From Lingula anatina (lineage: Eukaryota > Brachiopoda > Lingulata > Lingulida > Lingulidae), in contig NW_019775506.1 in assembly GCF_001039355.2 (NCBI RefSeq), positions 190,995 through 254,994 of the forward strand: a stretch of 64,000 nucleotides of DNA, given 5' to 3'. A program made the position numbers and the translations under genes. Positions 13,682-26,400 of the stretch are shown here, in pieces (positions within the stretch are counted from its first letter, which is position 1; each line of letters opens with the position of its first letter). The notes beneath the pieces were generated by a model, which searched no databases, was not told the DNA's origin, and worked only from the letters and a program-made list of their open reading frames with translations.

Positions 13682-13982
13682 AGCAAACTAACCACCAAAT
13701 TTTGAAGGGGGACACCTTCCAGACCTTCATACATACGGCACCTGACAAAGCTGACAGACAAAAAGGCAATTTTTAAATTTTCAGTGAGAGATCGTTTGCA
13801 GAGACGAGGAGGCAATTTTCACATTTGTTGAAGAGACTTCGTTAGCCAAAGAGGGAGAAGAGAATGCAATTTTTGCATCGTCAGTGGGAGATCGTTCATA
13901 ATCCGAGCAGAACAAAAAAAGGAATTCTCATATTCATCCAATGGCTTTCGTTTGCGGAAGATCGTCAGCCGGAGATTGTTCT
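13682..13982. repeat. dispersed repeat with internal AGATCG units, copy 2
   Basis: This is the counterpart of the repeat at 8052, collinear over about 300 bp with small indels, ending in CGGAAGATCGTCAGCCGGAG. It lies in the same orientation about 5.6 kb away in the same intron. Confidence 0.75.
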
Positions 13983-16263
13983 GTTACTGAAGTCCCTACT
14001 GTTGACAATGCTATTGTGTGCCTCAGTAAAACTATTGGTTGCTATCTCACACTGAGTACTCCGGTAGAGAAACGACAGCGCGACAGTGTAACTCTTGATT
14101 GATTCTCCTGTTATCTTAATGAATGGTGATGACCATGCATGTTGTTTAGCATCTTAAGCTAACTGTGCTGATCGTTATCTTGCACCTTGGGCCGCACACG
14201 TAGTACTCAGGTAAATTAAGGTACGCTAGGGCAACATTGCCAGCTGTTAGATCTATGAGCGCGAAAAAAAGCCCAATGAATGATTTTAAGGTGTACAAAA
14301 TTCACGAAAATCAAGATCACGCAAAATTGCTTACTGGTCGAAATTCATGGTCCATAAAAAAATCCAGACGGCTGATTTAAAGATGGTTCGAAGGTTAAGA
14401 GCCTTTTGGAATTCTTGGCACATAACCATAAGCGCTGAAATAGGGGATATTGTATCAGGAAAATTTAATATTAATTTTATGTTATCCTGTATCCATAAAA
14501 TATCAGTTGTTGCATTATATCTCATTTTCCTAACTGGAAAATATCAAAATCCATACACACAGCCCCTGACCAGTTATAAAGAAAATTATAAATGCTGTCA
14601 ATAGCCAACATTATTGTTCCTGAAATAAAGAGAGGTGATAATGATCTTTGACTGCCTATGGCTGGGTCTGGCTGGCTAAAATGAAAGAGGTTACAAGGCA
14701 ACCACCAATTATTACGACCATTAATGAAGTTCTCTGCTACACTCTCTTTCTTCATGATCACTTGCTAATAGCAAGACTTAAGGACGCATGATACAAAGCA
14801 AATCGTGTTTAGTCAACTTACAGGCTTAATTACCGGCTTAACAGCAGCGACAATGCCTGCTGCTGTGAGCGACCTGCACTGCCCATTGTAATCCTCCTAT
14901 CATTATCACTGTCGGGGGCTTGTCCGTTAGCATGTAACATGTAGACATGTAGGCTGTTAAAGTGACCGTTTTTTAATAGCTACACGGTATCTGGGAAGGA
15001 CCTTTTGTCCATTGCTAAATAAAATGTGAAATTAGGCTAAATGAAAATATTTTATGATATATTTACCAATATAAGTTTGATGAATAATATCAAAAGTAAA
15101 CATGTCCTTCTATGATCATATATTTCATCACTGTACAACTTGTAATGAACCTTTTCATATATATATGGGATGAAAGTTCTAAACTTATATAATTTTGTAC
15201 ACTTAATTCAAGGGTGGGCTCGAAATAGGACATTACGTTTTAGACTAACTTAGTGAATAACGCAATCCAAAGATTCCATGGTTCGTGTCAGATTTACATA
15301 TGGTCGTGCAAAGAAAACCAAAGTCCACATAATGACCAGTTAAACGATTTATTCGTCGACGCTCGGAAACTACTCAGTGAAGTCTCCAACTCTTTACTCG
15401 TCTGCTCCATACTCCATTGCTCTCAGCCTCCTTCTTTGCTGCTGTCTTCTACATGTCTCCCTCTACGTGTCACCCCCTGTCTCCTAAAGTATCAGTTCTC
15501 ATCGCTTAAATACTAATTTGTTATCTTACGTGGATCCAATGCTGCACTCTTGTGCGATGTATGTCAAATCTAATTACTTTTAATTGTAAAGTTAGTTTCT
15601 TTACTACGGCGTATAACAAAGAGGCCACCACAAGATATATAGGACTATAACACATTATGTCATATGATTTCAAAAGATATCTATGTCAGCCACGACAAAC
15701 TGTTTCAATATGAAATGAGATCTCATCTTCTCTGATCATCATTAAAGATACATATGAACCGAGCATTGGTGGAACGTGGACTCTCAGTAACACATATAGG
15801 ATTCCACTAGTTTCTTATACAACTTAAATAAAGTCGACATGCCAAGGGCTAAACTGAATAAATCACTGGATAATCCATAAAAGAGCTTTAGACTGTCCCT
15901 TTCTTTCTTTTGGTCAGAAATTTAACCTACTTATGTGACCTACCTTTCTGCCCCATGTATATACAGCATAGGAAGCAATGTCTTTTGGTAATTCTCTTAG
16001 TTATACTATTTAAACTATATGCTGGCATTTGGTTGGTTTTTGTGGCAAAAAATTGACTTCATATGCATCTTTATATAGTATTGTGACATTTTGGAGTCTT
16101 ACCAAATTCATTTATTAAAATTTAATTAAATATCTAGGTTGTAGTAACTTCATAACTATTTGTTCAAATGAAAAGTTAAAAAAGATTCTGTATATAATAT
16201 ATCTGCATTTAATGTTCTAGATTATCTTGAGAGACTTAAGGGTTTAGGTCACAGGACCTCTTA

Positions 16264-16478
16264 CACCCCATTTCCATAGATTAGATCGACCTACTTTAGA
16301 TTGACCTAACTCCCTGGGGGTTCACCCTAAATAGCTGTCAGTCGGGCGGACACGAAAGTTAATTACCCCCTTAAAGCTTGTAGTAGGCAGGACGGACATT
16401 TAAGTCGGATTATCTGAAAGTAATCTAGTGAGACTCCCCGCGGGGATAGATCGATCTAAAATCTATGGGAATAGAGCC
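16264..16478. mobile_element. 215-bp MITE with TTA target duplication
   Basis: The left terminus CACCCCATTTCCATAGATT pairs with a right terminus ending AATCTATGGGAATAGAGCC-like, about 30 bp of imperfect inverted repeat that includes AGATCGA(C/T)CT. TTA flanks both ends (16261-16263, 16479-16481). It is the same size class and duplication type as the element at 3694 but has different termini. Confidence 0.7.
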
Positions 16479-16599
16479 TTATTAAAGAAATGTGCAATCA
16501 AAATGCCTCATGTCCTCATAAAATGCTGGGTGTCATTTTGACATGATTTTTAAATTTGATTTAATTTCTCATTAAATGTTTTCATCAAAATTTCTTTTG

Positions 16600-17480
16600 T
16601 GGTTGAAGATGGCATCAGATGACCATAGCAAGACCTTGGACCTAAATAGGTCCAAGGCAAGACTAAACCCATATCATGATAGAGGAGAATATGAAGTAAA
16701 AAGTTCTAAGCTTTTGTAGTTACTGAGAAAACTTAAAAAATAGGTACCAAAATCATCTGGGAAGGACAAATTGATATTAAATATCCACTATTTCCTAATT
16801 AAATAACTCTTTATCAAATGCACTTGGCCAAATGCTGGAAATAACCTATAATTAATGTCTTTAGCTGTCATTATTAAATATAATCAATATTTTGAAAACC
16901 ATATCAAAAATAAAAATTACCTTCCAAAACACTATTTTATAATTTTTCCAGAAAAAGTGTTAATAAAATCATAATAAATAATCAAAACCTAAAATTTCTG
17001 TCAGATTCTGGTGCCTAGTAATGTCTGGGTACAGAAATTACAAGTTTTGTAAATAGTAGTCTTTTTTCAAAAAATTTTTAAGGTCTGCAAACCAAATACC
17101 ACGGAATGGCCCTTTACTTTAATTTTGTTATGTGGTTTTGTTTGATGAAATTGCATTTTTTCAAGAATTTGCATCAGATTATTTTTCACAAAAGTTGTTG
17201 AATTTTTTTTCATTGATAGTCACATTTGCCTGTTAATGCCAAAACTAATTGCAAGCTCCTCTACAAAATCAACATGATCAAATTATTTTTTAATGAAAGT
17301 TCAATAATATTAATATATTTTTCTTTTGCATGCACGTATATTTGCAACATCATCCCTCCTGAAGTGCCAAACCATGATTTTCTTTTTTCTTTAAATTTAC
17401 TAGGGAGTATTAGTTGATTAAGAAGCAGGTTCAGTTAGATTAATCAGCATAATCAGATTTTTTATGTACAGACATATTGT
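16600..17480 (+). pseudogene. decayed duplicate of RNF213-like exon 3' end and following intron
   Basis: The run GGTTGAAGATGGCATCAGA, followed by ACCATAGCAAGAC, at about 16611-16643 matches coding sequence at 5972-6000 of the upstream exon. Further on, 17360-17475 (GCCAAACCATGATTTTC..., TTAAGAAGC, CAGATTTTTTATGTACAGA) is collinear with 6610-6700 of the intron just after that exon. Order and orientation are kept and the reading frame is lost. This fits an old local duplication of the exon/intron segment that has since degraded. Confidence 0.6.
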
Positions 17481-17519
17481 GTCTGTGTATATAGCCATCC
17501 CCTGAGTCGGTCTTCGCCA

Positions 17520-18190
17520 TGCACTTTCAGAGATAACAGGATAAATGGAGAAACATTTGTTCTTCTGTCTTCAAACTTGCAGAAGTGATGTATTTTAGTA
17601 AAATACAGGCGGAGCTAAAAAAACTTGTTCAGGCCATCTTCAGGTTATGCCATTTTTTTGTTTTTTGTTGTACAGACACGAAGTATATTTTATAATAAAA
17701 TACAGGTCAAGTTCTAAAACCAGCTTGATTTTTGCAAAATCTATATTTTTTTTCTTTACAGCATATGTATATTATATTTTATTATATGCAATACAGATAA
17801 CACATTTTTGAAGAAAACTGATGGCTTCTTGTCTTCATAGTAATTATTATTACCAAAATACAGGTCAAGTTGGAAAACTGGCCTGGCTGGATGATTATTT
17901 TTCTTGAAGTAATGCTTTTTTGTTTTTAGCATATAATATAACATGGAAAGCAGTGAACACCTTTGAGGGAAAACTGTTTGGCTTGTTGTCTTCAAACTTA
18001 CAAGAGCGATCAGTATGACTGAAATACATACAGGTTGAGTTTCAAACCCAGCCCGAGTGAATTATTTTTCTTAAAATATATATATTATTTTCTGTTTTTT
18101 AGCATATATTATATGATATGAAATACATATATCACATTTTAAGAAAAACTGATTGACCTAGTGCCTTCAAACTTACAAGAGTAAGGTGGC
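17520..18190. repeat. diverged tandem repeat of roughly 130-180 bp
   Basis: A recurring order of words is seen: AAAACTG..., CTTCAAACTTACAAGAG, AAAATACAGGTCAAGTT, CTTGAAGTAATGC, TTTTTAGCATAT. The CTTCAAAC-type anchors fall near 17570, 17830, 17990 and 18165. The same family reappears downstream of the giant exon at 33210-33600. Confidence 0.6.
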
Positions 18191-19430
18191 CTTATGCTGC
18201 CATGTAGTTTTCCTTGTACATAGAGTTTTAATTGAAAAAATATAAAGCAGTTATTTTAGTCAAATTTATTTTTAAAGAAGGTAATTTTGAATTAAAAATT
18301 ATTTGAAAAAAATTAAAGTATTAAATTAAAAGTTTATCTGAAAAAGATTCTGAAAGTAATTTTAACCTGCCAATACAAAGTTATGTCTTTCAATGTGGAA
18401 TCGATTTTTAAAATTGCAGACAGCCAGTCACCTACATAGTATCTTGGAATGTTTTCACATATTGGCATTTTCAGTGTGTAATTTTGAAGTCCAATGACCA
18501 TGAAGCTGTATGTACCCAGTACATTTAACGAATATCCATGATATATTTAGTATGTTTATGGCGGTACACTTGGCTTTAGTACTGACATGTCTTGTCAGCT
18601 GGCATCATCAGCTCCACTCTCACTTGACTGTTCCCGCTTCTCCTCATAAACTAGAAGGGCATGTGTCACCGTCTCTTAGATTTAGGTCATATGCAATCTC
18701 AGCTTGATCCATGTAGATTTTGGGGACTGCCAGTGCATTGGCCTAGGTATGATATCCAATGCAATGTGCCTTTGGCCAAATTTTTGAAAATTAAGCGATA
18801 AAAACATGTATCTCCCAAACCAAACAAATTAATTACTGACGAACTCTGACCAAAAGTGATATGTGTATCTCAGGGGACACTTGGTCTTAATTACTTCTCT
18901 AGCAGGCAACACAACAGCTATGGTATGTTTTCCAGAGATCAACTTTAAAACTGACTGATCTCTACATTTATTTCTCTGGCTGAGAGATCTGGAGTCTCCT
19001 AAGACAGCAGGGTTCGACTGACCAAACTTACTCTGAGCTCCAATCTCTCTCTAATCTCTCTAATACAAAGTTCTACTTATATGTTAAAACACACAAAATA
19101 CATTACAGTGAAGCCTAAAACAAGTCAGATATTGAGGCCAATTAACAGAATTAAGTGATAGATACAATACGAGTCCCCAAGCTGTATGTGAAATATTACG
19201 AGTGTATTGTCAAACCACAGGTGAGACAATACACGAGTCACAAGGGCCCCTAACATGTATGAGTAAAATGTCGCAAAGATAGTGTAGTAGCCAATCAGAG
19301 GCCGTGGTTTAAGTCAGATACAACACTCATCCTGTGTTGGACCAGGGAATTCTATCTATCGGATATTAGTCCCTGTTTTTTTCCAAAAGTTTTTTTTTTT
19401 TTTTTTTTGTATGGCCATCAATGGAGGTCA

Positions 19431-19912
19431 GAGCCGTAGCCACCGGGGTTTGAGGTGCAAAAAAAAAAAATAAATAAATAAAATAATAATAATAATCGCA
19501 AAGGTTAAAAAAAAATAATTGCAAACTTGGTATCAGTTCTGTGAGAAAATGCACTCATGGCCACTAGACAATCATTCAACAATCTGTTTACAAAGGTGTA
19601 CTGTTTTTAGCCAACTCAGTTCATGCCAAAAAGCTCACCCTCCCTGAGGGAGCTATCCCCCAGGCCAATTGGGGTGTTGTGATGAAAAAATGACTGTACT
19701 TATGGCAAAATGAACCCACAAATTCTGACTTCCGATTGAGCAATAAAAACAGTTAAAATGCACGAGAAAGCAGTATTATACATACAGTTTTATTTAAATT
19801 TTCCACACCATGGGAGGGGGCCCGCCCTCTCCCACACCCTTCCCCCCTCAGGGGCTTCGCCCCCTCATGTACACTTACTGCCCCCCTGGCATTTTGCTCA
19901 GGCTACAGCCCT
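19431..19912. mobile_element. non-autonomous element with 8-bp target duplication (hAT-like)
   Basis: GGAGGTCA occurs directly before (19423-19430) and directly after (19913-19920) a 482-bp segment. The segment starts GAGCCGTAGCC and ends GGCTACAGCCCT, which are inverted repeats. An 8-bp duplication and short termini are typical of hAT elements. The terminus resembles the CAGGCCCGTAGCC repeats at 45150, 55290 and 60602. No transposase frame is present. Confidence 0.7.
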
Positions 19913-20456
19913 GGAGGTCATGTGGTCTAAAGACAAGCTCAGATATCAGAATAAAAGCTATAACTGCCATTTTTGTGGTAAAACAGAATATATTATATTT
20001 CTATGAGTTGTTCACAATGCTTTTATTGTGAAATATAGATCTCATATGAAGAGTTATTATCCCTTTAAGTATAATGTAATATTGCATCAATATTGACAAA
20101 ATAAAATAACCTATTTTGTGCATCATTATTTTTACTTTTGTCTGTACATTTGACAGCTTTGCTGCTTTGTTAGTGACTCACCATTATTCAGATCAGTAGT
20201 ACATAAGTTGTACTATATACACTGGAATTTGCCTGGTTATGTTTATTTATAAAAATGGTAATTGATATTAATGTTTATGTCTACTGGAGTTGTTGATTAC
20301 CTGAAGGTCCATGTACATTAATACAGTTCTAAATGTGTAAGGATGATGATGTTTTTAAATCCTGCAGTTTAAAATTTTAAGTGTAACATGCACTTATTGA
20401 AATCAAAATTGTAACACACACCAGTGAAGTGATATTTTGTCAATTTTTGCTTTTAG

Positions 20457-23400
20457 GTCTTCAGAGGAGATACTTCTTACACTTCTAGATATAATTGAAA
20501 TGCCAACGCAAGAGTTAAGTGGGACTGATGGAGGTGAAACCTGGATGAGGTTTATATTACAGAATCAAAAATTTTGGTACCATATTTTGACAGCTAGAGG
20601 TCCAAAGGTATCGTCAGTTCATGATCACAAGGCCTGTAAACAGGTGTTGCTGGCTTTGCAAGGCATTTTGGAAAGTATTTTAAGCCAGAGCATTTCACTA
20701 AAGTCATTTGATCATTTGCTTAAATTGTTTGACCAGGTTGGAAAAAGTGAATGTTTTGAGTTATTAGCTGCATCAGTTCCAAACTGTAAAAAGGAAAAGG
20801 TGGTGAAATCAGTAGAAGAATGTAGGAAGAGAATAGATGAAAGATGGGAGCAGGTGCAACATTTAAAGAGACTTGTGAAACGTGTTTTAGATCCAGCGAG
20901 TGAACACTGCCATTTTTCAAATATAGAGGAACTTAAGAAAATTATTGAAAAATGTGCTAAGCAACTGCAAAAAGAGACAGATGTCAGCTTAAAAGATATT
21001 GGACTCAAATCATTTTGGGGGACATTTGGTGGGCTATGTGAATTTGCCAAGGTCATTTATTCATACTTGAAGTCTACAGTTTTTGTCAAGATTTGCATAA
21101 GCCTGACAAACAGTGCAACAGACAATCAGTCAGTTGTACCTCATAATCAGGACCAGTTGGACACTGATGTCCTAACAGGGATGCTGTATGATGATGATGA
21201 TCCATTTTCTGAAAGTGGTGGACCTTTAGATGAATACAACCCAGCAGTCCAAGAAACAGACCTGGAATCATTTGTCAGACTTATTGCTGAACAAGGTATT
21301 GAAAAATATGCTTCGATATTCAAGAGCTTTTTTGCTGATGAAGACATTTTATTAGGAGATGTTGAACAGATATTCGAGGGTAGTGACCCTTTAACAGAAT
21401 GTGAACTGATAGGAAAGTTACAGACCAGGAGGTTTCCAGAAACAGTTATCCACAGACTGCACAATTTCAGAGCCTCAGGGACAGTAGCTGAATCAGTTAA
21501 ATGCATGGAGCTTGTTCTTGCTGCATTTGATGTGTCAATAAAGGAAAGCAGCAGATTTGGACGTGCCATAGTTAACTTTCGCAAATATCTTTGTGATCCC
21601 AGAAAAATTAGTCTGTTTGAATTGAGTGCTGCTGTTGATATGGTCCAAGATGTTAGCAAAGCATTTAATGAAACGGACACATGGAATGTGATAACAGAAC
21701 TATCAAAATCACAAGCATTACTGGAATTCCTTAGAGAAGTTGTTGATGAGGATATCAGGAATTTGATAGATGCAGTTGAAGAACACTCTGAGCAATTTGT
21801 TTCAGAATACACAGTATCTGAATTGATTGCAGTGAAGCGATTTATCCAGCCACTTTTGAAATTGGAAAGTGCGTTCCTGACCCAACCAGAAAGGTTCTTC
21901 CACACACTGCAGCGATGTGTGAAAGATGGCCCAAAAGATATATCAGGGAAGCTTCACAGCTGTATGGATCATCTTCACAGTTTAAAAGCGTTGTATGCAA
22001 ATGTAGCCAACAGAGGAGAAATGACAAAAGAGATCATTAGAAATGTATTACAGGTGGGGCGATTCAAGTTTGACCTTTATGGTGAGAATTTCTGCCAAGC
22101 AACTGTTTTCTACAAGAAGCACAAGAAGACAACGCAATTTGGTATTAATGAACTAAATGATCTGCGGAGTAGGGCACTTCTTCTTGTCAATGCTGAAAAG
22201 CCAAAACTGTCCAAGGAAGATAATGTTAATGCTCCCATGAAACAATTAGATTTAGAAAGATTTATATCAGCTGTGGATTCTGCGTATGAAATCTCTGCTG
22301 TCTGCACACAGTTACACATATCTGGTCATTTTAGATATCGACAGTTTAAAAGAAACAAATTGGAAATATCCCAGTTAGATAAGACATTGCAGGGCCTGAA
22401 GAAAGACTTAAATGACTGGAATGAACACTTGCAGAAAGCAAGGGATGAATGTTATTATCTAAATTTCATTCATGCTGACCAGTTATGGACACTTCATGAC
22501 TATTTCACCAAGAACATGGGTGACTCAACTTATGAACAGGCATTAGGGATTCTTTCCTTCATTTGCCCTGCCACCAAGGTAACTGATGATTTTGTTAGTG
22601 GTGTCACTCCCTTTGAATCACATGATAAACCATACCAGACTTTGATGGAGATTGGCAAAGCATTGGAATCACTTTTTATGTTCTCTCAGCCTATCTCCAG
22701 ACCAATATGTGGAGTTCCACAGGGCACAAAAAAGAAAATAGCAACCATGGACTCAATGGTTCAACCAGGGCAATTGTATGTTGCAATATTGGACAGAGAA
22801 AGTCGTCAGGTTGTCCCAGTTGTTCTAGAGTTGTATGTGTCAACCACAGGACTTTATCCAGAACCCCATCAAATTTTGTTTGCAAATCAAAGTACAAGTC
22901 GTGATGAGATTCAGTTATTCTTAAGGCGTTGCATGAAGTCTGGGTCTCTTGGAAGACCATCTTTGTATTGTATGGCAAATGTTGAAGTTCTACCAGGTGA
23001 ACTGCAGTTCTACCTTGTTGACGAAATTCAGTCTTACATGCAAAAAGATGGTACTTGTAAGAATGACAAATTCCTCTTGGCTATTATTTGTAGAGGTGGG
23101 GAACATCATGCATTGGTTGACCAATTTTCTGATTTTTCCCACAAAATTATGGGAATGCAGGATGGCATGCTACGTGAGTGTTTATCAAACCTTGATAGAG
23201 CAGTTACAGTTGTAACCTCAGAAGTGCCAGGGCTTGGTAAAACAGAAGAAATTTTACAGAAAGCAGCAAGTGCTGGACAGGGTGTCATAACATTCCCAAT
23301 AAGTGGGCCATTCAAGAGAGATGTAGTTGTGAAGAGGTTAGTACGCACCAATATGAACAAATACCAAGCACTCCATTTGAGCCTTGATGCTGTGGATGAT

Positions 23401-26400
23401 CCTAGGGCTTTGGATGAATTCATATTTGAGCTTTTGGTCATAGGGACAGTGAAGGCAGGAACAACTTTATTCCACATGGCTACAAATAGCACTTTCATAG
23501 AGGTTGGCAATACAATTGGGGATCATCTTGTAAACTCTCTGCGCACTGTTATGTGTTTTAACAGAATAGCTCTGCAGTGGAGAAATTATGCAAATTTGCA
23601 AGTAAGTGAAGAAATTGCAAGTCCTGTTCAGGTGGTGTGTCATTATTTGAAAGCTTTGGATGAAGTATCATTGGATTCGCAAGATATCATTTTCCATGGA
23701 CAGCAAGCTCCAAAGCCTTTACCAAAGTCAATCTGCCAGCATCTCCTGGAAAAATATTTCAGTTCAAATCCAGACATGTCATTTGCTGTTCTTGACATAT
23801 TTATGAATGTCCTGTCAGACCAGTTGAAGAAACTCTCTGCAAGTTTTTTCTTCAAAGCATCAAGTCTTGATGCAATGCTTGGTGGAGATATACCACAGAC
23901 CGTGCGCTCCAGTCTTGTGAAGGCACTAATAGATGTTTCAAAAGAATTTTCAGCAAGATCAATTTCCACTTGCAGGGAGCAGCAGTCGTCAGCTTTATCA
24001 CAAATGGAGCTAATACAAAATCTTCAAGGTGAAAAAGAAAAAGCAGCAGATACTACATCTTGTATGTTAGAAAGAGCAGATGGTATGATAAGGTGGAATG
24101 ATAGTAACCATCTTTTGGTCTTATTTCATAGTTTAGATTTCCAAACAATCTCAGTTCTGTATAGATCCTTGGAAAAAGTGCCGCCAAGAATAAAGGAACT
24201 TTTTCAGACTCAAGCCAGGAAATCACTTCCAGAGATGACGGATTTGTCACAGAAACAGTTAAGTGACATGCTGGAGAAAATAGCAAGGACAAAGTCAAAT
24301 TTTCCTCAAGGAGAGGTCTTAAACGATGAAGCAGAGATGTATGCTTTGACACCAGATAATCTGCTGAAGATGGCATTGGTTATCATGCGAGTGCGAGCAG
24401 GGATTCCAGTCATTATTATGGGTGAAACAGGATGTGGCAAAACAAGTCTCATTAAGTACCTTGCTATGACTTGTGGAGTTTACTTCGAACCTTTTAACAT
24501 TCATGCTGGTATAGAAGAGCAAAATATTTATGACACTATCATGAATCTTGATCAAAAGGCAGCTGATGACCCAGAAAACTCGTACTGGTTGTTTTTAGAT
24601 GAAATCAATACTTCCCAGTACCTTGGCTTCCTGAGTGAAATAATCTGCCACAAGTCCTGCAGGGGTCAACCACTGTCTCCCAATCTAGTGTGTATTGCAG
24701 CCTGTAATCCATACAGACAACGTGAAAAACATCAGATATATTCTGCTGGCTTAAAGGGCAAAGTGAAGACAGACCCCCAGTCAAAACTAGTCTACCGTGT
24801 GTATCCTCTTCCAGAAAACATGATAGACTATGTGTGGGATTATGGCACCTTGGACCCAAGGGATGAAGAAGATTATATTTCAAGAATGGTTGGGGATATT
24901 AATTCCACAAAACAGAAGAAGATTGTTCGTGTGATTGTGGAATCACAGAAGTTCATGCGAACAACTGAACACAGTGATTGGTGTGTGAGTCTACGGGATG
25001 TTCACAGATGCAAGTTATTGATCAAATGGTTCATGGAAAACCTACCTAAGAAGACAAATGCTTCACCAAAAAATATCAATATGTGGTCCTTTCCCAAGGC
25101 CGCAGCTACAAGTTCAAGTGTGCACCAACCTTTGGAGGTCAAGGCAATCATATTAGCACTTGCCCATTGCTACTATGTACGTCTTTGTAACACTGATGAC
25201 AGAGAAAAATATGTTGATCTTGTTGCAGCTGAATTAGGTATTACGGCTGCAACAGTCTTTGACATTATACGAGGGGAGCAAGAAGATCTTTTAGACAGAA
25301 TGGAGCTACCTGAAGGAACAGCTAAAAATACAGCCCTCAGGGAGAATGTGTTTGTCATACTTATTTCAATTCTAAACCACATTCCTATATTTGTTGTTGG
25401 CAAACCAGGCTGTAGCAAATCACTTTCTATGCAGTTGATTCGAAGCAATTTACGAGGTAAAGATTCACGTGATCCATTTTTCAAAGAATTGCCTCAATTG
25501 TATGTGGTTTCCTATCAAGGATCCGAGTCTTCAACTTCAGAAGGAATTGAAAAGGTGTTTGACAAAGCTAAGAATTATAGTAAGCACAATCCTGGATCAG
25601 ACGTACTTCCAGTAGTGCTCCTTGATGAGGTAGGACTTGCTGAGATATCTCAGCATAATCCCCTGAAGGTGCTACATAGCTTATTAGAACCTGCTCATGG
25701 CAAATTTCCTGATGTTGCTGTTGTTGGTATCTCAAACTGGGCTCTTGATGCAGCAAAAATGAACAGAGCAATTCATCTATCAAGACCAGACCTTGATGAA
25801 AAAGAGCTGTATGAAACAGCCTTGTCAATTAGCGGTTCCATAGCTGGGGCTCAACCAAATGAACACCTCAAAACTCTTGCTGCTGCATACCATCATTACC
25901 AAAAACTCCAGAAACATCAAAACTTCCATGGCTTGCGAGACTATTATTCTCTCATCAAGTATGTAACAGCATCTGAAGGGGAAACTGTTGAGGACGACTG
26001 GGAAACAGTATATTGGAATGAGACACCTAAGCGAATCAAAATGGGGCTCTTGCGGAATTTTGGGGGTCTTCCATCTGAGAGGAATGACATAGTGAATATT
26101 TTCACAGAGAAACTTGGGGCAGGGTGCAAGTTGAATGTGAATGTTGATGATCTTGTGAGACAGAACCTCAAAGATAAATTAGCTCGACATCTGATGCTTA
26201 TCACCAATGGAGACGCAGCTGTTGGGATATTGGAAAGATCCTTGAAAAAGCTCGATCGCGAATGTGAAGTTATATTTGGAAGCCAGTTTGAGGAAGATCA
26301 ACAAGAAGAGTACAATTACAGGATTTTGAGCAGAATCATTTTGTGTATGGAACGTGGTGTCATACTTATTCTGCGAGATCTTGAAAACATATATGGAAGC

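Larger units (their letters stand above)
6325..20456 (+). other. 14.1-kb transposon-rich intron of the RNF213-like gene
   Basis: The intron is bounded by GTATGT and a pyrimidine-rich TTTTAG. It holds no convincing gene. It carries several repeats and elements listed separately, an apparent decayed copy of sequence from the flanking exon/intron (16600-17480), and two single N bases (8847, 11620). The frames at 9529-9723, 10807-11154 and 12355-12747 (minus) are unrecognised and may be transposon debris. Between the listed elements I see only AT-rich sequence. Confidence 0.65.

Noticed and set aside
21147-21905. 252-codon open frame on the minus strand
   Set aside because: It lies wholly inside the RNF213-like coding exon on the opposite strand. 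It is a composition shadow with no family resemblance.
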